From contig JALOBT010000046.1 in NCBI GenBank assembly GCA_023228125.1, positions 1-16,875 on the forward strand: a DNA stretch of 16,875 nucleotides, read 5' to 3'. Source of the DNA: Candidatus Cloacimonadota bacterium (GTDB lineage Bacteria > Cloacimonadota > Cloacimonadia > Cloacimonadales > Cloacimonadaceae). Positions 1 to 6,900 of this stretch are shown piece after piece. The notes beneath the pieces were generated by a model. It searched no databases. It was not told the DNA's origin and saw only the letters and a program-made list of their open reading frames with translations. How positions within the stretch are numbered: position 1 is the stretch's first letter; the number at the start of each line of letters is the position of its first letter. Made by a program: the position numbers and the translations under genes.

Positions 1-136
1 TGTAAGACCTTCCCGAGGAGCCAAATCCTCATGTCCTTGATAGTTACGAAATTGAATTAACATTCAATTTCTCCTGACACACTGGAGTTCAAAGTGCCTA
101 AGATAACTATCGATTTACCAAAAGCTTAGCGGCACT
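1..136. other. Gene-free spacer with a short perfect hairpin
   Basis: No coding region is visible here. Positions 48-57 (GAAATTGAAT) and 62-71 (ATTCAATTTC) form a perfect 10 bp stem with a 4-base loop. A weaker inverted repeat pairs GAGTTCAAAGTGCC (84-97) with GGCACTTTGGACTTC (131-145). Neither is followed by a T-run, so I do not call a terminator. The second arm touches the left end of the dispersed repeat that starts near 137. Confidence 0.45.
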
Positions 137-345
137 TTGGACTTCAAGCGGCAATAGCAATGGGAAACGTGAGTCTTTTTCCCCCGTCTTTTTCCCCCGG
201 ATAAACCAGCATTCTTGGGTCCTCCTTTCTCATTTGAGCCACTTGATCACATGTCTATCTAGCCTTAATCAAGCGTTAACTATTAACGCTTGATTAAGGC
301 TAGATTAAGATGTGATCGACGCCTTGGAGAGAGGGAGAAGGTATC
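137..345 (+). repeat. Dispersed ~200 bp palindrome-bearing repeat, copy 1
   Basis: This segment recurs in reverse orientation at about 14953-15140. Shared landmarks in order are TTGGACTTCAAGCGGCAA, AAACCAGCATT, GGGTCCTCCTT, CATTTGAGCCACTTGATCAC, the central palindrome, and GATCGACGCCTTGGAGAGAG. The core is a long hairpin: outer arms GATCACAT (245-252) and ATGTGATC (310-317), inner arms 258-279 and 282-304 around AATCAAGCGTTAA. This copy carries an internal duplication of GTCTTTTTCCCCC that copy 2 lacks. It encodes no protein and could be a non-autonomous (MITE-like) element or a structural repeat. Confidence 0.8.
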
Positions 346-365
346 GGATTTGCTATCTAACGACA

Positions 366-440
366 CAGAAGGAGCCTTATCCTGAGTGGCAGCCTCGTGG
401 CGTGGCGGTTAAAACACACCACCTGGAGTCTTTCAAGGAA
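366..440 (+). repeat. Two-hairpin module, plus orientation, copy P1 (incomplete)
   Basis: Contains the GGAGYCTTATCCTGAGTGG linker, the GTGGCGTGGCGGTTAAAACAC hairpin and the CTGGAGTCTTTCAAGGAAGG tail. The first hairpin (CCTGCCTT/AAGGCAGG in the full copies) is missing. The second hairpin has a mismatch (CACACCAC instead of CACGCCAC), so this copy looks decayed. Confidence 0.65.
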
Positions 441-686
441 GGTCACTTACATGAAGCCTTAGTTAATACTGAGGCATAAATCCTTACAAAAGCTCGACGA
501 TGCTCAGGATGGGACCTTTCATTCCAGGTTGCGAAATCCATTTCATGTGGGTTCGGATAGACTCCCAAACCCAAAATACCCAAATGAGTGCTGTGGGGAT
601 AACATTTCAGACAGCAGGCAACAAACCAGGCACCATCTGAGTCCCATCAGGACAGCATTTCAGACAGAATCTATCAGTTTATATCC

Positions 687-775
687 CCTTGAAAGAATCA
701 AGGTGGCGTGTTTTAACCGCCACATTTGCAGCCTAACATCTATCCAAGACTCATTCCTGGCCTTTGAAGGCCAGG
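687..775 (-). repeat. Two-hairpin module, minus orientation, copy M1
   Basis: Read on the minus strand it starts with the hairpin CCTGGCCTT-CA-AAGGCCAGG (756-775), continues with a GAGTCTTGGATAG linker, then the GTGGCG/CGCCAC hairpin (703-723) and a GATTCTTTCAAGG tail. The order is the same as in the plus-oriented copies. Confidence 0.7.
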
Positions 776-832
776 CACCATCTGATTCCCATCAGAACAG
801 CATTTCAGACAGAATCTATCAGTTTATATCCT

Positions 833-921
833 CCTTGAAAGAATCAAGGTGGCGTGTTTCAACCGCCACATTTGCAGCCTACCATCTATCCAAGACTCAT
901 TCCTGGCCTTTGAAGGCCAGG
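833..921 (-). repeat. Two-hairpin module, minus orientation, copy M2
   Basis: Nearly identical to copy M1, 146 bp away, with the CCTGGCCTT hairpin at 902-921. It arose by the local sub-duplication within the larger block. Confidence 0.7.
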
Positions 922-1054
922 CACCCGCAGCTCTATCTTTACATTTACCCAGATCATCAAAATGGCTGCGAGATGATAAATCTTTGGGATGCAAATTTCA
1001 GATCACGGCCAAATCAAGACAATGTATGAGAATGGGAGATCAAGCTGCGGTTTG

Positions 1055-1148
1055 CCCTGCCTTCAAAGGCAGGGAAGGAGTCTTATCCTGAGTGGCAGCC
1101 TCGTGGCGTGGCGGTTAAAACACGCCACCTGGAGTCTTTCATGGAAGG
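1055..1148 (+). repeat. Two-hairpin module, plus orientation, copy P2
   Basis: Full-length copy. Hairpin 1 is CCCTGCCTT-CA-AAGGCAGGG at 1055-1074. The linker is GGAGTCTTATCCTGAGTGG. Hairpin 2 has perfect 8 bp arms GTGGCGTG (1103-1110) and CACGCCAC (1121-1128). The tail is CTGGAGTCTTTCATGGAAGG. Confidence 0.7.
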
Positions 1149-1388
1149 TCATTTACATGAAGCCTTAGTTAAAACTGAGGCATAAATCCATACAAAAGAC
1201 GATGCGCACGATGCAGTGTTTCATTCCAGGTTGCGAAATCCATTTCATGTGGGTTCAGATAGACTCCCAAACCCAAAATAACCAAATGAGTGCTGTGGGG
1301 ACGGCATTTCAGACAGCAGGCAACAAACCACGCACAAGCTGAGTCCCATCAGGACAGCATTTCAGACAGAATCTATCAGTTTATATCC

Positions 1389-1477
1389 CCTTGAAAGAAT
1401 CAAGGTGGCGTGTTTCAACCGCCACATTTGCAGCCTACCATCTATCCAAGACTCCTTCCTGGCCTTTGAAGGCCAGG
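1389..1477 (-). repeat. Two-hairpin module, minus orientation, copy M3
   Basis: Counterpart of copies M1 and M2 in the second block copy. The CCTGGCCTT/AAGGCCAGG hairpin is at 1458-1477, and the GTGGCG/CGCCAC hairpin lies within 1404-1424. Confidence 0.7.
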
Positions 1478-1610
1478 CACCCGCAGCTCTATCTTTACAT
1501 TTACCCAGATTCTCAAAATGGCTGCGAGATGATAAATCTTTGGGATGCAAATTGCAGATCGCGGCCAAATCAAGACAATGTATGAGAATGGGAGATCGAG
1601 CTGCGGTTTG

Positions 1611-1700
1611 CCCTGCCTTCAAAGGCAGGGAAGGAGTCTTGGATAGGCGGCAACTCCAGGCGTGGTGGTTGAAACCACCACCTGGATTCTTTCAAGGAAG
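1611..1700 (+). repeat. Two-hairpin module, plus orientation, copy P3
   Basis: Full-length copy with hairpin 1 at 1611-1630 (CCCTGCCTT/AAGGCAGGG). Hairpin 2 at 1656-1685 is extended: CCAGG, a CG bulge, TGGTGGT, a TGAA loop, ACCACCA, CCTGG. Its stem sequence differs from the other copies but still pairs, and the linker GAGTCTTGGATAG matches the minus-oriented copies. Confidence 0.7.
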
Positions 1701-1737
1701 GGGAGGGAGATTGTGGCTACAGGAGACAAATCCTGCA

Positions 1738-1887
1738 ACTGGACGCGGGACGCATCCAATCATGTAGTTCACCAATGGGATTCTTTTACTGGACGCGGGA
1801 CGCATCCAATCCAGCAATTCACCAATCGGATTCTTTTACTGGACGCGGGACGCATCCAATCCTGTAGTTCACCAATCGGAGCAATTA
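1738..1887. repeat. Tandem array, 50 bp period, three units
   Basis: The motif ACTGGACGCGGGACGCATCC recurs exactly at 1738, 1788 and 1838, joined by TAGTTCACCAATCGGATTCTTTT-type spacers with a few substitutions. The array is non-coding and directly abuts the next array. Confidence 0.85.
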
Positions 1888-1910
1888 GCCAATATACTCT
1901 TTATCCGTAT

Positions 1911-2022
1911 AAATCCGTTTGATCCGCACAATCCGTGTGACTATGTGTAAATCCGTTTGATCCGCACAATCCGTGTGACTATGTGTAAATCCGTTTGATC
2001 CGCACAATCCGTGTGACTATGC
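1911..2022. repeat. Tandem array, 38 bp period, three units
   Basis: AAATCCGTTTGATCCGCAC starts at 1911, 1949 and 1987, a period of exactly 38 bp. Within each unit ATCCG recurs as a shorter sub-repeat. No coding signal is seen. Confidence 0.85.
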
Positions 2023-2107
2023 TTTGGTTTACTGCACGCACCATCGGAGATGCAGATCAGGCCTTGCTGATAGCAGGATGATTTGACATCGCAATATCGT
2101 GATCCCC

Positions 2108-2219
2108 CTGTTTTAACTCTCATTTTTGGAGCAGGAATTGCTCAGAGTTTGCTGGAACAATGAACGATACAGGACAATCTAAAACTTATCCGCCAGATCA
2201 AAAATGAAAGTCAAAACAG
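2108..2219. repeat. Palindromic dispersed element, copy 1 (downstream of the propeller gene)
   Basis: Arms at 2108-2128 (CTGTTTTAACTCTCATTTTTG) and 2199-2219 (complement of CTGTTTTGACTTTCATTTTTG) match at 19 of 21 positions and are about 70 bp apart. A second copy with the same arm layout lies at 13353-13465, and a single arm at 3882-3903. The element ends 27 bp past the stop codon of the minus-strand propeller gene, so in the mRNA it would be a 3' stem. Confidence 0.75.
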
Positions 2220-2246
2220 TCCGGTGTATCCTGTAGGCATAAGACA

Positions 2247-3482
2247 CTATTTCAAGATCACAAACTTGCCGCTTTGTGTGCCCTGATCTGTGCTAATCCG
2301 ATAAAAATAGCAAGCGCTGCTGAGCTTTGAGGTATCCAGGCTCAGCTCTGCCCCATCCAGATACTTTTCCTGAAGCAACTGGCCTTTGAGATTGAAGATT
2401 TGCACCGTGCCCCTCAATTTTCCCTCGCTTTTGAGCCTAAGCTCTTCGCCTGCAGACAGAGGATTGGGATAGACCAAGATTCTTGCTGCTGCGATCAAAT
2501 CATCTTCCACCGCAATGGGAGTAGCTTCCAATTTCAGATCCGTGGGCATCATGCCTACCGTGTATTCTTTGATCAGGCTCAGCTCGTAATTCAAAAGGGA
2601 TACTCTGGCATTTGATCCCCATTCCGGAGTCAGAATGGCGATCATGGCCGCAGAACCGGTAAGCTCGGAGGCGCCAAAAGGCAGGGAGTTACCACCGCCA
2701 TTGAGAATCTCAAAATCCAGGGCATCATAGCGATACATTTGATTTCCACCGCTATCGGCCACCCAGGCAATGTCATTTGCATCGATCCAAATGTTGCCGG
2801 GAGTGCCGCCCAGCTCAATAGTGTGAATCTTGCGATCATCCTGGGTATCGTAGATATCTATTTCTCCACCCACATTCTGCCAATTGCCTGTACAGGAAAC
2901 ATGTAGATAGCCTTCATGCAGACGCAGGTATTGAGGATTCAGCCCCACCTCCAAAGTATTGAGCACAGAAAAGGAAGGAAGGTCTATCACCGAAACCGAG
3001 CTACCAGCATAGTTTTCGGCATAATTTCCGGCATTGCTTACATAAAGCTTGTCATCTGCCACACACAAAGCCTCGGGAGCCACGCCTACCTGCACACTGG
3101 CTATGAGCTCTCCGCTGGCGGCATCCATTTTGTAAACCAGACCCGTAAACAGGCCTGTGATATAAAGATAACCCTCATGCAGGATCGCATCCCAGGGATT
3201 GCTATTCACTGCCACCAGATAATTTGCCACGGTATTGCCGCTGGATTTGTCTATCTTTTGGATCCTGTTATCACCGGAATTGACCGCATAAAGATAGTCC
3301 TCACCCAGCACTACTCTATTGGGCACATTACCCAAAATGCTGAAGGTATTTTGCACCTGATCGCTGCTCGTATCGATCCGGCTCAGGGTGCGGGATTGTG
3401 AATTTACCACGTAAATGACGTCTGCTCCCAAAAGGCTGAGAGCCATCACCATCACTATCAAAAGCGTTGTCTTGTTTTTCAT
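2247..3482 (-). CDS. Exported beta-propeller protein with C-terminal sorting domain, under B12 riboswitch control (BtuG-like candidate)
   Basis: Residues 1-20 are a Sec signal peptide (MKNK, hydrophobic run, A20) with no lipobox cysteine. Residues about 22-318 are a YVTN/YncE-type propeller: repeated blades with the pattern LYAVNSGDNRIQKID, YVSNAG, SVSVIDLPS, IDIYDTQ and short P-x-x-hydrophobic turns. Residues 337-411 are a type IX-like sorting module (YPNPLSAGEELRLKS, IFNLKGQLL, YFYRIS, final VILK). The start is fixed by AGAGGTG seven bases upstream of ATG. The gene follows a cobalamin riboswitch, and nothing else lies between that and the next gene-free region, so it is the regulated gene. 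In Bacteroides the riboswitch-controlled propeller BtuG is a surface lipoprotein that hands B12 to BtuB. Here the anchor would be a sorting domain and no btuB is adjacent. The propeller and export calls are firm; B12 binding is inferred from the regulation. Confidence 0.88.
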   Translation of the reverse strand: MKNKTTLLIVMVMALSLLGADVIYVVNSQSRTLSRIDTSSDQVQNTFSILGNVPNRVVLGEDYLYAVNSGDNRIQKIDKSSGNTVANYLVAVNSNPWDAILHEGYLYITGLFTGLVYKMDAASGELIASVQVGVAPEALCVADDKLYVSNAGNYAENYAGSSVSVIDLPSFSVLNTLEVGLNPQYLRLHEGYLHVSCTGNWQNVGGEIDIYDTQDDRKIHTIELGGTPGNIWIDANDIAWVADSGGNQMYRYDALDFEILNGGGNSLPFGASELTGSAAMIAILTPEWGSNARVSLLNYELSLIKEYTVGMMPTDLKLEATPIAVEDDLIAAARILVYPNPLSAGEELRLKSEGKLRGTVQIFNLKGQLLQEKYLDGAELSLDTSKLSSACYFYRISTDQGTQSGKFVILK

Positions 3483-3486
3483 CGTT

Positions 3487-3519
3487 GTTCACCTCTTTTT
3501 ATTGTGACTTGAGATGAAC
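3487..3519 (-). promoter_or_regulatory. Stem that sequesters the ribosome binding site (riboswitch expression platform)
   Basis: In the minus-strand mRNA, GUUCAUCUC (3519 to 3511) pairs along its full 9 bp, with one G-U, to GAGGUGAAC (3495 to 3487), which contains the ribosome binding site of the propeller gene. The loop is 15 nt. It lies between the B12 aptamer and the start codon, so ligand-bound aptamer probably represses translation. The switching partner strand is not resolved. Confidence 0.65.
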
Positions 3520-3562
3520 TTTTGCTAAGAACATTCCCGTTACTCCGGGGAAATTCCCATAC

Positions 3563-3727
3563 TTGCTGGCAGGTTTCCTGGCTCACAGCGGTTTGCTCAT
3601 CCAAGAGCACTGAGGCGCCTTCCCATCTATCAAGACAGTGACTCCTCAAACCTTTATGCTGCATACAGTGGCGGAGGCCGCTTCGCTTAACGAATTCCCT
3701 ATTACCTTAATAGCACCATCAAGTCAC
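3563..3727 (-). ncRNA. Cobalamin (AdoCbl-type) riboswitch aptamer
   Basis: On the minus strand the conserved blocks of the cobalamin aptamer occur in order: GGTGCTATTAAGG, AATAGGGAATTCG, GCGGCCTCCGCCACTGTATG, GAGTCACTG, GATGGGAAGGCG, GGATGAGC, and the B12 box GAGCCAGGAAACCTGCCAGC (about 3566-3585). The spacing is that of a full-length aptamer of about 165 nt. It sits in the leader of the propeller gene, 80 nt before its start codon, directly downstream of a candidate sigma-70 promoter. Confidence 0.95.
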
Positions 3728-3733
3728 GGGGCC

Positions 3734-3762
3734 AGTATTTCTGACATAGGAATATAGTCAAG
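3734..3762 (-). promoter_or_regulatory. Candidate promoter for the riboswitch-propeller unit
   Basis: On the minus strand, TTGACT (3762-3757) is followed by a 17 bp spacer and AATACT (3739-3734). Transcription would begin near 3727, just where the aptamer begins. The -10 box matches the sigma-70 consensus at four of six positions. Confidence 0.5.
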
Positions 3763-3765
3763 GGC

Positions 3766-3872
3766 AATGTAGAATTTAGAATGTATGATGTAGAATTAAT
3801 GGAGAAGGGGGGTTAATGTAGAATTTAGAATGTATGATGGAGAATTAATGGAGAATTGAGAATTGAGAATTA
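3766..3872. repeat. Heptad-based minisatellite
   Basis: The run AATGTAGAATTTAGAATG starts at 3766 and again at 3815, 49 bp (seven heptads) apart. Reading in sevens gives AATGTAG, AATTTAG, AATGTAT, GATGTAG and so on, and the tract ends in TGAGAAT repeats. The same units recur at 9220-9366. The tract abuts the propeller promoter. Confidence 0.8.
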
Positions 3873-3878
3873 TGGCCA

Positions 3879-3930
3879 GATCAAAAATGAAAGTCAAAAC
3901 AGGCATCGATCGAAAGTAAACACAGGCCTG
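3879..3930 (-). repeat. Single arm of the palindromic element plus ATCGATCGAAAG unit
   Basis: CAAAAATGAAAGTCAAAACA (3882-3901) is the same arm as at 2199-2219 and is followed by GGCATCGATCGAAAGTAAAC, which matches the GGTATCGATCGAAAGTCAAA units at 13464 and 13487. The partner arm is absent; the minisatellite lies where it would be. The segment lies just past the terminator of the 1589-residue gene. Confidence 0.7.
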
Positions 3931-3936
3931 CAAAAC

Positions 3937-3968
3937 CCAAAAAGGAGCTCCCACTGCGGGGAGCTCCA
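3937..3968 (-). terminator. Intrinsic terminator of the large adhesin-like gene
   Basis: On the minus strand, GGAGCTCCC, a 6 nt loop (CGCAGT), GGGAGCTCC, then TTTTTGGG. It is a 9 bp GC-rich perfect stem followed by a U-run, 24 bp past the stop codon. Confidence 0.85.
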
Positions 3969-3991
3969 TATTACATTGTTTGATTAATGAA

Positions 3992-6900
3992 TTACTTGGC
4001 CAATACCATCTTTTTGGTAGATGTGTATTTGCCGCTGGTCATACGGTAGAAATACACGCCTGTACCCACTGTACGGCCATTCAGATCGCGGCCATCCCAG
4101 TTCACCTGGTAGTAGCCAGCTTGATTGTGACTGTTATTGAAGCTCTTGAGCAATTGGCCCTTCACGTTGTACACTTCGATAGATACATCACCCGCGTCTT
4201 TCATACTGTAACGCAGGTTTGTAGAAGGATTGAAGGGATTCGGGAAGGCAGAGAGCAGCTTGGTTTCCACAGGAATACTGGGAATCTCAGGATCATCGCC
4301 GCCGGCAGAAATGGTGACCATCAGCGGGCCATAATACTCGCTTTCACCATTCAGACTCACGCTTTCCAGCCAATAGTAATAAGTGCTTTGCGGATAAACC
4401 TGGGCATCTGTAAAGAGATAGCTGGCCTGAGTTCCATCCACATTACCATCATCCACCAAATCACGATTGATCATGATCGCAGTAGATAGCTCTTTCATTT
4501 CATTACGCAGGATATTGTATCCGGCATGATTCGTCTCGGTTTCGGCGATCCAGGCAATGTTTACATGCAGATCGGCCGTGAGCACAGCGGTGAAGCTGGA
4601 AAGCTCTACTGGCAGGGTATCCTCGAGAGTTTTGGGGAAGATAACCTTTACAGTATCGCCACCCTTTCCACTACCGGGTATGGTGAAGGATGCAGTGGTA
4701 GCAGTCCATTCTCCAGGATTATTTAGCAGTACGATGGAGCCGCCGCCAAGCTGATAGGCCAAAACCTGAGGAATGAATCCCAAGTTATGCGTGAAGGTAA
4801 CCGTGACGCCTGCCAGGTTGCCACCTTCAATGCTAAACAGCAGTCTTTCACTGGTTAATGGATCTGCTGTAACACCGTAGGATACAGAAACCTGGATAAC
4901 CGGATATCCACTTAAACCTGCGAAAACAACTTGAGGATTAAACGGTGTTCCACCACCAACAGTTATTTCTGGAAGCGTAACAGTGGCTGTGGCCCCTGTG
5001 GCAGTTACCTGTGCTACCTGTGTATCGGGCAACAGGATGCGGATATCGTCAAGGAATAGTCCAAACTTGTTAGCGCCGCTGTAACCATGGAAACCAAGGT
5101 AGTAGGTTCCATCGGCACCAGGAGTGAATGTAGCACTATTAGTATCATAAGACATGTTGGTTATGCTTGGGTGATCAGCGATTTCTTCTATCATTGCCGC
5201 TGGGTTTTGAGCATTGCCGAAGGCTACTTTCATTTTTTCCGTAAATGAGCTACCTTGACAATGATATTTATAGCTAACGACATATTCGATTCCAGCCTCA
5301 AGAATAATGGGAGGACTGATCAGCCAGTCATCCATTGCCATTGAACCATTGTAGCTTATTTTGGCCGCATTGCTACCACTATCACTCACATAGCCCCAAG
5401 TTATAGCATCATCATTTTCATCGTAAATCTTCCAGCCTTCTACAAGATAAGGAACATCCCAGGTTTGGATATAGGGGATATCCCGTATAGTGGCGTCGAA
5501 ACCGGTGCCGGTAATAGTTACAGTCTGGTTGCCTTTACCGGAAGCAATGCCATCATTAATTGTGAGAGTGGCAGTGAAATCACCTTCGGCTATAGGAGTG
5601 AAGGCGACACTTACTTCAATGGACTCGCCGGTACCCAGTGCCACGGGAGGCTCGTTAGCATCGGTGAGCGTGAATTGATCAAGGTCTCCAGTGAGGCTTA
5701 TACTCTGGACATTCATAGTTCCACCACCTTGATTGCTGATGGTGAAGGTCTGGCTGGCTGAAGTACCAACGCTCACCGTGCCAAAAGCCTTCTCGGTAGG
5801 ATCGATAGCGAAGATGGGCTCGGTGGGCAGGGGCACAGCCGTTAGGCTGATGTCGTCAAGGTTGATGGGTGGATTCGTTCCAACACTACCGTCGTTCCTC
5901 CAGGAGAAAACCAGACGTTTAACCGCTCCGGAAAGAGTTCCAGGTAAGATTATGGTCTCTGCTGTCCAGTCTGGATGCACGCTGTAATTGGGCAATCCCA
6001 CCAGGCCAGATGTGAGTTGCGTACCCGCGACAGGGGTGACACTGGTATCTACCAGGTAAACCCTCATTCTATCAAAGCTTGATTCTCCTACACATATCCA
6101 TTGAAAGGAAAGCGGGAATTCCAAGCAGTCAGAATTAAAGGCAATATCACGGTAAATATGAGTAACCGAAGCAGAGTTATTAGTATAGGCATTGTTCACA
6201 CCGCTATCGTTTGACACGTAGGCTGAGGATGTGCCTTCATAAGGATCTGCAATACCAACATACCAAGCATTGGTCTGGGTTCCATTCTCGATTGCCCAGC
6301 TTCCCTGACCGCCTTCCCAATCTTCAGTAAGAGGTAGAGTGGCGGGAATCTGAGAAGTATTGAAGGTGGAGGGACCAGCCCATGCGCTTTCATCTTCACC
6401 AATAACTGCCCGGGCATACCAGTCATAACTTGTCAAGGGGCTGAGGCCTGTCAGAGAATAAGGATTGGTTGTGACTCCGCTTTCCAGCGTGCCTCCTGTT
6501 TCCACATCAAATCCCACGGGTCCATACTTTATATCCCATTCTGTTGCGGCTGGGGTGTTGTTTTCAGTCCAGCCCAAGTCCGCAGAATCACCATCAATAT
6601 TGCTGGTTGTAAGAGCAGTAGGTGCTAATACAGCAGGATACTCCTCAAAGGTGATGTTCAGCACGAAGTAAACATTAGCAGGTGTAGGCCAATTGTCCAC
6701 AATCACGTAATACTCACCAGGGGTGATATCGAAATCTGTGATCGTGGGGTTACTGCCGCCTGTAGCCTTGGCGAATACCTCGGCCGGTGAGGCCAGGCTG
6801 GGAACGGTATTTACCAAAAATACGCCCATATACTGGCCTGAGTAACCTGTCTGATCCGCTAGGCTTACATTAAGCCAACCTTCTGCAGGAACTGTGAATT

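Larger units (their letters stand above)
371..1640. repeat. Tandemly duplicated ~560-710 bp block
   Basis: The stretch beginning GGAGCCTTATCCTGAGTGG at 371 is repeated from 1078 with a few substitutions and small indels, so the offset is about 707 bp. Inside the first copy, about 627-775 is itself duplicated at about 772-921 (offset 145-146 bp); the second copy lacks this extra unit, which explains its shorter length. Open frames of 60-166 codons exist here on both strands, but they have no ribosome binding site, repeat along with the DNA, and resemble no family I know. I treat the block as non-coding. Confidence 0.8.

Noticed and set aside
549..576. GTGGGTTCGGATAGACTCCCA, which looks like a tRNA T-arm
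   Set aside because: No acceptor or anticodon stem can be drawn around it, and it recurs as part of the duplicated block.
137..1700. Possible CRISPR array because of multiple repeats with palindromes
   Set aside because: Spacing and unit lengths are irregular, copies occur in both orientations, spacers are themselves repeated, and no cas gene is present.
529..1767. Open frames of up to 166 codons on both strands in the left repeat block
   Set aside because: They repeat with the DNA duplications, cross hairpins, lack ribosome binding sites and resemble no protein family.
3479..3664. 61-codon minus-strand frame upstream of the propeller
   Set aside because: It lies inside the cobalamin riboswitch and its expression platform.
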